Shown here piece by piece: positions 1 to 12,040 of a DNA stretch of 28,810 nt (positions within the stretch are counted from its first letter, which is position 1; each line of letters opens with the position of its first letter). Origin of the DNA: Rozella allomycis CSF55. Lineage: Eukaryota > Rozellomycota. The translations under genes were made by a program, and so were the position numbers. The stretch covers positions 1 to 28,810 of the forward strand of contig KE560898.1 in the NCBI GenBank assembly GCA_000442015.1. Reading direction: 5' to 3'. The notes below the pieces were generated by a model. The model did no database searches. It saw only the letters and a list, made by a program, of their open reading frames with translations, and had not been told where the DNA came from.

Positions 1-1337
1 ACTACAACATCCACATGACCATTCTCTGACGCTTTGATAACAGCACAATTATCAACTGCGCTTGGATCTACTCTAGTATCTGCTAAAAGTATCTGAACTA
101 TTGCTGCGTAACCGTTTTGAGAAGCAAATATAATAGCAGCATTATCATAACTTTTCTGAAAATTATAATCATAATATGAATCGCTTGGGTTTACTCTTAA
201 ATCTGCCAGCAGCATTTTCACTATTTCCACGTGACCGTTTTTGGAAGCGATCCAAATAGGATAGTTATTACGTACACTTGGATCTACTCTGGGATCTGCT
301 AACAACATTTTCACTACTTCTGTGTGACCATATTCGGAAGCGTTTTCAATAGCCTCGTTGTAACCTGATGATGGGTCTATTCTAGAATCTGCTAGTAGTA
401 CTTTAACTACTGCTGTTTGACCATATCTACAAGCAAGTCTGAAAGCCCTATCGCGATTCCACCTGGAAACTTTCTGATAACAATGTTCATCTCTTGGATC
501 TCTATCGCTTGGATTCACCCTTGGATCTGATAGAAGCATTTTAACTATCTCTGTGTGACCGTTTTTGGAAGCATATTGAATGGCATAATTACTATTTGTA
601 CTTGGATCTACTCTAGGATCTGCTAGCAGCATTTTAACTATCTCTATGTGCCCATACTCAGATGCGAACCTAATGGCATTATTACTTGGATCTACTCTAG
701 GATCTGCTAGTAGCATTTTAACTATCTCTGTGTGACCGTTTTTGGAAGCATATTGAATGGCAGAATTATTATGTCTACTTGGATTTACTCTAGAATCTTC
801 TAGCAGCATTCTAACTATCTCTGTGTGGCCATATTCAGAAGCGGACCTAATGGCATAATCATTTTGTGCACTTGGATCTACTCTAGAATCTGCAAGCAGC
901 ATTCTAACTATGTCAGTGTGGCCATTTTTTGAAGCGACCTGAATAGCAGTATTTCTATCTGCACTTGCATTAACTCTGGAATCTGCTAGTAACATTTTAA
1001 CGATAGTGGTGTGACCATATTCGGAAGCGGTCCGAACAGCATAATTGTCATTTGCACTTGGATCTACTCTTAAATTCTCTAACGATATTTTAACCATTGT
1101 TCGCCTGTTGATTTCACAAAGTCTCTCACTGAGATCAACTGTTGATTCAGCCAAAAGGTGTTTAATTGACTCATTATGTGCTTCATCTGACGCATTTATA
1201 AACGCATATTTATCCTTTGAGAAATATTTTGATTCAACACTGGGGATGGACTTTACGAAGCTAGTGCTACCATAGCAAATCATACTTTCAACAATTTCAG
1301 TAAAGCCAAATTGACATGCGAACTGAAAAGAAAAGTC
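1..1337 (-). CDS. Ankyrin-repeat protein, copy A (partial at both ends)
   Basis: The minus-strand frame stays open from the N at 1338 to the left edge, about 445 residues, with no start or stop. It is built from about a dozen ankyrin repeats of roughly 33 residues with the recurring core 'GHTEIVKMLLADPRVDPS'. Its first part (1280-1337, then 1045-1275) is nearly identical to 1797-1854 and 1562-1792 of copy B, at a constant offset of 517 bp. The missing N-terminus probably resembles copy B and its F-box-like start. Ankyrin repeats bind proteins; no target can be read from the sequence. It could be a tandem paralogue or an alternative allele placed in series by the assembler. Confidence 0.85.
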
Positions 1338-1338
1338 N
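1338..1338. other. Single-N assembly join
   Basis: One N separates two incompatible ends of near-identical ankyrin genes. The reading frame differs by one register across it, and the sequence left of it repeats 1797-1854. It therefore stands for a gap or misjoin of unknown length, not for one unread base. The pyruvate kinase N at 28085 behaves the same way. Confidence 0.85.
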
Positions 1339-2160
1339 GGCGTGGCCATACTCAGAAGCGTATTGAATGGCATAATCGTTTTGTACACTTGGATCTACTC
1401 TAGAATCTGCTAGCAGCATTCTAACTATGTCAGTGTGGCCATTCTCAGAAGCCAACTGAATAGCAGTATTACTATCTGCACTTGCATTAACTCTGGAATC
1501 TGCTAGTAACATTTTAACGATAGCGGTGTGACCATACTCGGCTGCGGTCCGAACAGCATAATTGTCATTTGCACTTGGATCTACTCGTAAATTCTCCAAC
1601 AATATTTTAACCATTGTTCGCCTGTTTATTTCACAAAGTCTTTCACTGAAATCAACTGTTGATTCAGTCAAAAGATGTTTAATTGACTCATTATGTGCTT
1701 CATCTGACGCATTTATAAACGCATACTTATCCTTTGAGAAATGCTTTGGCTCAACACTAGGGATGGACTTCACGAAGCTAGTGTTACCATAGTAAATCAT
1801 AATTTCAACAATTTCAGTAAAGCCAAATTGACATGCGAACTGAAAAGAAAAGTCAATATTTTCTTGGCAAATGTTCTTTTGTTCCAGCAAGTTTAGGAAA
1901 GAGATAAACCTATTACGCATTTCACGTTTGTTAAGAATATCCGTGCACATATCTATTGTTAAAAGTTTGTCGCATCTCTTTTTGATTATGTACTGAGTAA
2001 TATATGGGCATCCCCATGAACAAATTAATTTTGGAGCTTGATGAAGGATGAAGTTTAAGAAAAGGGAACGATGCCAACGAGAAATCCTAGAAAGTTGCTT
2101 CAAAACATTCAAACTTGATTGTGACAAAATAATAAGCCAAACTTCATGCGGGAAATCCAT
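1339..2160 (-). CDS. F-box-like/ankyrin-repeat protein, copy B (C-terminus missing)
   Basis: The frame starts with ATG at 2158-2160 and is open to the N at 1338, about 274 residues. Residues 1-45 (beginning MDFPHEVWLIILSQ, then LKQLSRISRWHRSLF) resemble an F-box: a Pro-Glu-Val-Trp start followed by spaced Leu/Ile and a Trp. A degenerate ankyrin unit near residues 100-130 and regular ankyrin repeats from about 190 onward follow. F-box proteins usually recruit substrates to SCF ubiquitin ligases, with ankyrins choosing the target; that role is inference here. The last residues before the N (ASEYGHA) break off inside a repeat, so the gene is cut by the assembly and not by a natural stop. No intron is seen. 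Confidence 0.8.
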
Positions 2161-2642
2161 TTTCTAAAGTGGCTTTTGCGGTATGTCAGGTATAATACCT
2201 AGAAACCTCCTTTCTCTCTACATTTTCTATATTTTAAATATGTTTTTTAAAGTAGAAGAAGGGGAAACCATTCGTCAAAATCTTAACTAACCAAACCGCC
2301 CTGAAAAATTCAAAGAATTCAAGCTTTAAAAACTGCATCCATTGGAAATGAACAGGGGATTTCAAGATAAAGCCAGCTTCCTTTCCCGGGCAATTACTCC
2401 ACCCGATACGTATTTTTTTTAATTTGTTTCTTCATTTTCGCTTAAATCCCTTTTTATTCTACCATTTTCGCTAACGATATTTACTCCACATTTACGAAGC
2501 AAAAGATAAACCACAAAAATGCCACCGTGTCTTAATTGTCCACATTTATTATAATATTAAGTCAAAACCGTTGTACCTAAGCAATAACCCCGGTTTCTCC
2601 CTATATAGAAAATTCATCAATTAACTATACCCTGGCTATTGA
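2161..2642. other. Intergenic stretch, nothing recognised
   Basis: These 480 bases upstream of the ankyrin gene are AT-rich and have no convincing frame on either strand. I see no tRNA, snoRNA box set or repeat. It presumably holds the promoter of the leftward ankyrin gene and that of the small rightward gene at 2643. Confidence 0.4.
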
Positions 2643-3095
2643 GTGATGGGGCATTTCAGGCGAGCTTCTTCGTTTGTACGACCTACTCGAAACTTTTTCA
2701 AAAACTTTAAGCCAACATCAAGAAACTTTGTATGCCTAGGGGAGCAGATACCTAATTCAATTGTGTTCAAATCAATGCAAAAAACAGGTATTTTGCCAAC
2801 AAGAGTTGGTTCATCCGCTCTGACAGAAGCAAAGGTAAATATATACATTTCCGTTTAGCAGGAAGCGTTAAAATCAGCCAGTAATTAAATTATTAGCTGA
2901 ATTTATAGCATCGTGTGGAATGGACTTGCCACCTTCTTTATTGGCCAGGATATTGTCCCTACACCGTACCAACAGGATAAATTTAACACTAAAGTAGATA
3001 TGCCAATATTTTCAATATTATCCAGTATTTTAAGAGGAGTATTTATGATAACACAAGAATGGAAACCTCATTTTAGAAACAAAGTCCTGCAGTAA
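2643..3095 (+). CDS. Unrecognised small spliced gene (exon structure uncertain)
   Basis: The first frame from ATG 2643 encodes an Arg/Phe/Ser-rich start (HFRRASSFVRPTRNFFKNF) that looks like a mitochondrial presequence. It is followed by a 24-nt GTAAAT...TTTAG intron at 2835-2858 and a short exon. A last frame running to the stop at 3095 (through DMPIFSILSSILRGVF) is open but lacks an ATG. The obvious second intron (2881-2908, GTAATT...ATAG) does not keep that frame; a weaker donor at 2867 does. I recognise no family. The gene ends 48 bp from the COX19 stop on the other strand. The junctions, and even the last exon, are uncertain. Confidence 0.35.
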
Positions 3096-3142
3096 GTTTA
3101 CCATGAATTGAATTTATTCAATTGTGTATAAGCTTAATAAAA

Positions 3143-3492
3143 CTAAAAACTTTCTCGGAGCTTTCTTATTATTTCTTCCTCTCTTTCTTCTTCTTCTAGA
3201 TCTGCAAATCCAAGTCGAGCCATATCTTCCTTATCCATTAAATCGCTATAAGGTTTAACTCATACAATTACTTGTCCATTCGACATTTTAAATAATCTCG
3301 CATGCCTCTTCTACAAAGAATAGAATGATCAAAGTTCTTGGACAAGCAAGCCATATAGTTCTCAAAGTAGTCTTTGCATAATCCTTAATTATTCATCAAA
3401 TTACGTGAAGTACCTTGAGTATCTAAAGGAAAGCTACCTCTTATAGGAGCTTTCACGAGAGTGGAAATGTTATAGGCTCCTGGCGATGGCAT
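3143..3492 (-). CDS. COX19: Cytochrome c oxidase assembly protein COX19
   Basis: This is a 97-residue twin-CX9C protein found by removing two introns, 3384-3413 (30 nt) and 3246-3271 (26 nt). It starts at ATG 3490-3492 and stops at 3143-3145. The COX19 signature is clear: RGSFPLD near residues 18-24, Cys29-x9-Cys39 and Cys50-x9-Cys60, then CRM, LMDKEDMARLGF and an acidic tail. COX19 acts in the mitochondrial intermembrane space in copper delivery to complex IV and is oxidised there through the Mia40 route. Its presence implies cytochrome oxidase and a working mitochondrion. The exons are too small to stand out as open frames, so the gene is easily missed. It lies 42 bp downstream of the RPL5 stop on the same strand. 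Confidence 0.9.
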
Positions 3493-3534
3493 TTACAAAG
3501 AAATTTCCAAAAATATTTAAAGTAAAATGATAAT

Positions 3535-4586
3535 TTATTCAAGAGCAGCTAAACGGGCTTTGAATGATTCTTTCTTTTGACGGACACGATCTCTACGTTG
3601 AGCAAGGTTCATCTTTGGTTGACGGCGGTACATATCTTTCTTAGCGACAACCTTCTTTTCAGTTGGTTGGTATGATGGATCAGCACGAATCGCTTCATGA
3701 GCATTTTGATACATTTCTTCAACGGCATCAGCTTCAATTCCAAGTTCAATGTATTTAGAAAATTGGATCTTATAACGCTCTTCGTCTTCTTCTTGAAGAT
3801 ATTCCATATATTCAGAAACATGTCCACCATAGATGTAGTTTCTGAGAGTTTCAGCATCCAAAGTCTTGCTAGATGAGTCATATCCTGGAAATCTCTTTTC
3901 GCTGTGTGGAATAAAGATACCACCATCAGCAGCTCCCTTCATAGCACCAAAGACACGAGCACCAGTTGAAGTTCTTCTAAGACCAACATCGAGATATGCT
4001 TTGAATGGTCTTGGACCATCTTCAATAGCTTCAACATTGAAAATTTCACCATCAGCTTCGGTTTGACCTTCATATTTAGAAGCCAAGTTAAACTTGGTCA
4101 AAACACGGCGAGCAAGTAAAAGACCGACACAGTAAGCAGCAGCGTAATTGGTCAAACCAACTTGAACTCCATATCTTGGAAGTTCGTGGGCATAAGCAGA
4201 TGCAATGACAACATCTCCTTGGATTCTTGCATAGACCATTTGACAGATGATGTCTTTGTTAGTAAAACGGACAACCATTCTGTATTTTGGTGAGTTATAC
4301 TTGTTCTTGTCTTGGATGATAAGACGTTTTCTTGCATAGTAGTCGGTCTTTCCCTCTAATATTAGAAACGAACTTTTAAAGTAAATAATAATGGTATTTG
4401 TGTCAGATAGGAGCGAAAGACTAAATTAGCAATGGTCATCACATGTATCAGATGAACTATGCCAAATGAATCATCACTACACAAAAGAAAGGAGGATTGT
4501 TAAATATACTTACCTCTACGACGACGATATTTGGTTTGGAAACGCTTGAAATAAGCTTTGTTTTTGATTTCTTTGACGAAAGGCAT
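3535..4586 (-). CDS. RPL5: 60S ribosomal protein L5 (uL18)
   Basis: Two exons (4514-4586 and 3535-4355) encode 297 residues, the same length as in animals. The start [20 protein letters not shown] and the run [20 protein letters not shown] are typical of uL18, which binds 5S rRNA in the 60S central protuberance. The first exon is only 73 nt and ends after the Arg run. The intron (4356-4513) is 158 nt, five times longer than almost all others in the window, and contains a C/D-box snoRNA in the same sense. GUP1 starts 185 bp away in the opposite direction. Confidence 0.97.
4397..4485 (-). ncRNA. Intronic C/D-box snoRNA in the RPL5 intron
   Basis: Read on the minus strand, the RNA begins with TTTGTG and ends with CACAAA, a perfect 6-bp closing stem. 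Box C GTGATGA is at 4477-4471, D' CTGA at 4451-4448, C' GTGATGA at 4442-4436 and D CTGA at 4406-4403. Ahead of D' lies GGCATAGTTCA, complementary to TGAACTATGCC of large-subunit rRNA. Ahead of D lies TTAGTCTTTCGCTCCTAT, which pairs over 18 nt with ATAGGGGCGAAAGACTAA with one G:U. The rRNA sequences are from memory. The five-nucleotide rule puts the D'-guided 2'-O-methyl on the second A of UGAAC, which I believe is yeast 25S A807 (snR39/snR59, human U51/U32 class). Confidence 0.88.
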
Positions 4587-4771
4587 TATAGACCAGGGTA
4601 AGTGAAGAAAAATTCTCTTTTGAATTTGTGTTCCAGAAATTTCCTATTTTGAACAAAACGATCCATGAAGATAGAAAGTTGTCATTTTAAAAGACTACAT
4701 CGCAATTTGATAATGTTAAAAGTACTGTGTTGAAAAATAAATGTAAATACATATTTGGAATTTTCAATTTA

Positions 4772-6436
4772 ATGAATAGATGGACATCTCTTGAATTCAT
4801 TGTGTATTACATTATCGTTTCGTTCGCCATTGTATCTTCCGCATTTATTTCATGGAACATGTCCGATTCAAACACCTCGTATTATTACAAGTATAAGGGA
4901 CGGCTATCTACTGGCTGGCTATTTAATAGACCTGTTGACAATTCAGACAAGCAATATGCAGGATTCAGAAACAATTTAATGGCATTGACGCTTCTCTTTA
5001 CGCTTTTTTCCCTTTCTTCTGTAATGTTCAAAAATACCAAAAGGAACACCTTTTACTTGTTCGTATCTGGAATCTTTTTATTCATTTTGCATGAATTTGG
5101 AGCGGCCATGATCTTGTTACTTGTTTCCATCAATTACATTATTGCAAAAAAGTTTAATCGTACAAAGTTTAATCCCGCTCTTACGTGGATTTTAAATATA
5201 CTTTACCTATGTTTAATGGAATATGCTGAAAACATTCTAGTGCCAAGATTTTCAGTAATTTAATGCTGAAATAGATTATAGGTTGGACTTCCACTTGTAG
5301 GTTCAGTGAGACGTTGGCCAGTCTACTTTAAAGTGACATTGCTACGAATGATTAGTTTTAATATTGATTACTACAAATCATTCAGTATAATGAAAGATGA
5401 ATCAAAAGAATGTAATTTTGCTGAATTGACATTACAAGTGAATTTGTCCAGTGAGCGAGGTCGATCTGAAAAATGGCATTCAAATGAAGAATACAGCTTT
5501 AAAAACTATTTAATATATTTATTCTATCCTCCGCTATACTTGGCAGGCCCAATTGTTACTTTTAACAATTTTCAATACCAAGTATTGATTATAAATGAAA
5601 TAAATTAGATAAACCTTCCCAAGCCAATTACAAATGCAAAGGATACGATGATATACGGAGTGCGTTGGATCATATCTTGGTTCTGTATGGAGTGCCTCAT
5701 GCACTCATTCCATGTAGTAGCCATCAAAGATGCAAAGGCCTGGACAACACTGAACGCATACGAATTAGCAAGTGTCGGTTTCTGGAATCTTATTTCGATC
5801 TGGCTAAAGTTGCTGATAATATGGCGATTCCATCGTTTCTGGGCCCTAGTTGACGGAATCGAGGCGCCAGAGAATATGATGCGGTGCATGTGCAACAATT
5901 ACTCGGCGCAGGGATTCTGGAGATCATGGCATAGATCATTTAATCAGTGGATAATCAGATATCTGTATATTCCGCTGGGTGGAAGTCGGACGGCGTTGTA
6001 TAATATTTGGATAGTGTTCACATTTGTGGCCCTGTGGCATGACTTTTCTGTTAGGATGATTGCGTGGGGATGGTTGATTAGTTTGTTTATTTTGCCGGAA
6101 ATTGTTGCTGGATGGGTTGATAAAAGGTTTAGAGTAATTGTTGTTGAGACTTGTGTTGTAGTTGGAACGGTTAAAGTATTATAGAAATCTTTGTGCGGTT
6201 GGCGGGGCAGTCAATGTTTTTACGATGATGTCTGGAAATCTAGTTGGCTTTGCGTTGGGATTAGATGGAATGAAGTACTTGATAGAGCAAATATCCAAAA
6301 CTAATGGTATTTAGATTTATGTTATTTGAAAGGTCTTGTCTTTTTAATTTTATTTGTGGTATTCTACAGTGCAGTCCAAATAATGATTGAAATTAGAGAG
6401 TATGAAAAAAGTATAGGCATAAACAACAAATTCTAA
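4772..6436 (+). CDS. GUP1: GUP1/HHAT-like membrane-bound O-acyltransferase
   Basis: Five exons with introns 5255-5281, 5582-5608, 6134-6161 and 6307-6332 give 518 residues in one frame. Markers of the GUP1 branch are RWTSLEFIVYY at the start, the GW-FNRPVDNSDKQY motif, RRWPVYFKVTLLRMISFNID, YLAGPIVTFNNF, WRSWHRSFNQWIIRYLYIPLG and FVALWHDF. His405 in LWHD is the expected MBOAT catalytic histidine. Many hydrophobic segments span the ER membrane. In yeast, Gup1 remodels GPI anchors by adding a long acyl chain to the lyso-GPI; that activity is assumed here. I chose ATG 4772 because the family motif begins just after it; upstream in-frame codons to 4727 lack an ATG. It converges with the ubiquitin protease, 83 bp between stops. 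Confidence 0.93.
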
Positions 6437-6519
6437 ATAAAATGTTATAAAGTAGTAAATTTTTTTAAAATAGCAAATTCTAAATAAAAATAAATTCGAA
6501 AGTATAAAATTGTTGTTTA

Positions 6520-9031
<2,512 letters not shown>

Positions 9032-9095
9032 TTTTTAATAAACTTTTTTCAAACCAAGAAATTTCTCCTTGACCCCAAACCCTGACAACCCGATC
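9032..9095. promoter_or_regulatory. 64-bp bidirectional promoter between USP and velvet genes
   Basis: The two start codons face away from each other across only 64 bp, so transcription of both must start in or very near this gap. It is AT-rich next to the USP start and C-rich toward the velvet start. No specific factor site is recognised. Confidence 0.5.
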
Positions 9096-9871
9096 ATGCT
9101 CAAAAGATATGAACTTTTGATCCGCCAACAGCCACAAAGAGCGAGAATCCAAGGACTAGGAAACAAGGACCGTCGTCAATTAGATCCACCTCCTATCCTG
9201 CAACTTTTTATTGCCGCAGAAAATGGTACCTTTTTACCAGAGTAAACTAAATTTATTCAATAATTTTAGCGGCGAAATCTCTACTCATCTCGCCTGTCAC
9301 GCTACTCTCGTCGACCAACTCTCACTGCAACCGATAAGCACCGTCGAAAATAACGCCTCGATGCAGCACATGCTGATCGGATCATTGTCTGTATCGCCCA
9401 TTCATGCAATAGACCCCCTGCCGTCTTCTTACTCTATTAAACATCCAAATACTGTCGTAAACGTTAATCAGCACAACCAATACTCACCCTCGACTTCTCC
9501 TTGTATCACTCTGAATGCGGATGCTCAGGAGACCCAGAACGCACCAGTGCCGGGAATATTTTTCATTTTTTCAGATCTGTCAGTCAGAGTAGAAGGCTTA
9601 TATCGCTTAAAATTCACTCTCTATGATCTAAACAAGTAAGGGCCCCTGATTGACATAACGCAGTCCAAACGTTCATGAACCAAGCACGGCTCTTTGTACT
9701 ATATTTTCAGACGTTTTTACTGTCTACCCTGCGAAAAAGTTCCCTGGAATGTCAGAGTCAACCCTGCTTTCCAAAGCCTTGTCGAAACAGGGTCACAAAA
9801 TTCCAATTAGGCACGAGGCTAGAAATAAGAAAACAAGCGTGAATACGGAAGAAACCACTGAAGAAGAATAA
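9096..9871 (+). CDS. Velvet-domain transcriptional regulator
   Basis: Three exons with introns 9242-9269 and 9636-9663 (28 nt each) give 239 residues that are nearly all velvet domain. The first block is YELLIRQQPQRARIQG followed by NKDRRQLDPPPILQLFI. The middle block is GIFFIFSDLSVRVEGLYRLK, and the last is SDVFTVYPAKKFPGM, then LSKALSKQGHKIPIR. Velvet proteins (VeA, VelB, VosA) form dimers that bind DNA and link development to secondary metabolism in fungi. A Ser/Asn/Pro-rich insertion sits before the middle block. The tail is basic then acidic (TEETTEEE). Which subfamily it belongs to cannot be settled by eye; the single-domain layout is nearer VelB/VosA than VeA. Confidence 0.93.
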
Positions 9872-10212
9872 ACTTGTGTTATATATTGTTATATTTATTT
9901 TTTGGTTACTAAGAGAATCTATGGTATCACCCGTTTCCCGGTTTGTGGTAAACTGGCACCAAATATCCATATTAAATATATAAATAAAATGCAATCTTTA
10001 AAATAAACATGTATTGGAAAACCTATACCCATAGTTCAGTGATCGATACATCCTAGCATCTCAATGCTGATGACAATGGTCCTTACTGGATTCTATAACA
10101 AACAAATTATGCCTTATAAAGTAAAATACAGTATTATACTATTAAAAGTAAAGTAATAATAACCAAATTCTTAGCAATAAAATAGGCATTGAAAAAATTC
10201 AAAAGCAAAAAG
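9872..10212. other. Intergenic stretch, nothing recognised
   Basis: This is AT-rich sequence between the velvet stop and tRNA-Tyr. It should contain the velvet 3' end and, on the left, the RNA polymerase III termination region of the leftward tRNA (TTTTT run on the minus strand just left of 10212). I see no gene, repeat or snoRNA box set that holds up. Confidence 0.4.
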
Positions 10213-10297
10213 TCCGTCCACCCGGAATTGAACCAGGGACATCATGATAACAGCTGATCTCTACAGTCACGCGCTCTACCAACTGAGCTATGGACGG
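10213..10297 (-). tRNA. tRNA-Tyr (GUA) with a 12-nt intron
   Basis: On the minus strand the acceptor CCGTCCA pairs with TGGACGG, with discriminator A. The C1-G72 pair and A73 are the eukaryotic tyrosine identity set. The D arm is GCTCAGTTGGTAGAGC, the T arm CCTGG-TTCAATT-CCGGG, and the anticodon GTA is at 10264-10262. The anticodon stem CGTGA/TCATG encloses 19 nt instead of 7, so a 12-nt intron sits after position 37, where eukaryotic tRNA-Tyr genes usually carry one. The mature tRNA would be 73 nt before CCA addition. It lies 48 bp downstream of the iminopeptidase stop. Confidence 0.96.
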
Positions 10298-10344
10298 ATA
10301 TATCTTCAACTCTGAAAAACAATAATAAATATTTTTCCAAAATG

Positions 10345-11960
10345 CTATTTATTTAACAAATCAAATAATTTTTTTAATATTTCAAATCCATTATCACGAA
10401 TTCCAGAATGCAAATATTCATTTGTAATCCATGGTTTGATTGATCGAATACACTTCACAGTTTGCATACAAAGGTTGAAATCTACGTACATGTCGTCGTA
10501 GTATATTGCGGCAGAACAATTCGTCTGGGTAGAGGCTAAAACATCAGGCAAATATAGAATCTTCCAGTCCTTCTTCTCTGCCAATATTTGTGCAGTTTCT
10601 CCTAATGAACGAAGTTGTGCATAGTCTTCAAACATCCAAGGAAATATCATTTCACCTATGTGAAAATATGAAAATAGTTACCAAAGAATAGGAGCTTTTT
10701 TGTCTCGTCCAATTTAAATTCAAATGTATCTTTAAAGTACCTTTCATACACTCTTTGGGCCGACCACGATGATGATCTATTCTGACAGTATATCGATTCA
10801 TGCAGTAATGCATACAACGGGTTTGTTTCATATGGTAGCATATTTTGTATACTATTAAGAAATTTATATGATAATTTTCTTATAGGATTCAACTTTTCCG
10901 AAGGAAGACTATCACTAACTATTGGACAGTCTACAAATGCTCCTTGGATCAAATAGTGTAGCTGCTCGAACCCGGACTCTGCTCCTAGAAATAGGCCCAA
11001 TTGTTGGAACCTCCTCACAGTCAGATGACCGCCGTTGGGTAAATTGACGTAGTGGTTGTGTGATAGATATCTAGCAATCTCAAGAACTTTTTCAACATCA
11101 TCGGGATATCTCGAATAGTATCGGTTATTCATTTCAATGACTCTTGGAAAAAGAACCTGATATACAGGATCAGGCTCCAAAGCTAGAGGAGGAATACCGC
11201 CTGTAAAATATGCTTCTTCAATTGAATCAGGGCTAATTAAAAATGAAATTTAAGATTACTAATAACTTAAATAATGGGTCAAACAAAAGCCCCCAAAAGA
11301 CTGTCCCAAAGCCTTCCACTTTTTATCCTCTGTATCTTTCAATTAATCTTATTACTTAGGAGCAAGCGTCTAATTCCCTCCGAGTCTGCCACGATACTTT
11401 CGGTTCTGAATTTTGATACATAGTCCGCCTTTAGTGCAGACGTGTCAAAAAATGATAAAGTCTGTGCCGTAACCGGTGAGCTTAGTCCAGTTCCTCTGTT
11501 GTCATCATCTAACAAAGTTACCTTTGATCTAATAAAAGGACTTGATGTTCTAGTAACGCGGCTTTCATCCATCCAATATTTCTGATTACAGATGGGGACA
11601 CCTCAAATCCAGGGCCACCTTGAAAATATATCAAGAAGGGAAGTTCATCAAGCTTTCCGGCATTATGATTATGTACGATGTGTCTTGCAAAGATCTTAAT
11701 AAAACCCGGTGGTACAAAATTTAGTGCTGTATTTTTAAGGTCCGTTTCTATGCATTCTGTTTGTTTATAGAACTTTATCTCGGTGAGCTTGCATTAAGAA
11801 TATATAATTTGGATACATCTTTTTTGTCATAATCTAATGGGACTACAAAATATATATCTCGAACTATAAGGGACGGTAGCTTGTGAATGCCTGAAGATAT
11901 TCTGTCAAGAAATGATTCCATCGTTTCAGCCATGACAACGAAGTCTATTTTGGGATGCAT
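10345..11960 (-). CDS. Prolyl iminopeptidase-like alpha/beta hydrolase (peptidase S33)
   Basis: Six exons with introns 11788-11816, 11496-11521, 11330-11355, 11233-11259 and 10656-10681 give 493 residues. Features in order: FVVPLDYDKKD, the oxyanion block LIYFQGGPGFE, LLLDQRGTGLSSPVT, the nucleophile elbow GQSFGGF with Ser194, YFTGGIPPL, GEMIFPWMFEDY, the acid region YYDDMYVDF (Asp444/445) and NEYLHSGIR with His473. These are the hallmarks of the proline iminopeptidase family, which removes N-terminal proline from peptides. No signal peptide is evident, so it is probably cytosolic. The start could also be the Met nine codons later. An insertion of about 30 residues follows the first block compared with what I recall of the family. 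Confidence 0.92.
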
Positions 11961-12040
11961 AAATTAGACTTCGTGGGTATCAAAAATTGACATTCTGATG
12001 ATTGATTATGTCATATCGCTATTAATTTGCATGTTGTTCC

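Noticed and set aside
1045-1275. Plus-strand frame nearly identical to that at 1562-1792
   Set aside because: Both are antisense to the ankyrin genes; their likeness only reflects the duplication.
1-2160. CRISPR-like or satellite repeat, because of the regular ~99-bp period
   Set aside because: The period is that of ankyrin repeats in one open frame, with protein-level constraint.
9636-9710. Extra 15-nt intron (GTACTATATTTTCAG) in the velvet gene
   Set aside because: Reading straight through gives IFSDVFTVYP, the better family match, and keeps the frame.
9758-9994. Minus-strand frame of 78 residues
   Set aside because: Part is antisense to the end of the velvet gene, the rest is AT-rich intergenic; no family features.
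10060-10110. CTGATGA near 10069 as a possible box C
   Set aside because: The base before TGATGA is not a purine, and no box D with a closing stem follows at the right distance.
11690-11850. A long intron of about 145 nt in the iminopeptidase gene that might host an ncRNA
   Set aside because: A 29-nt intron at 11788-11816 leaves the rest as open coding sequence in the right frame; no snoRNA boxes were convincing.
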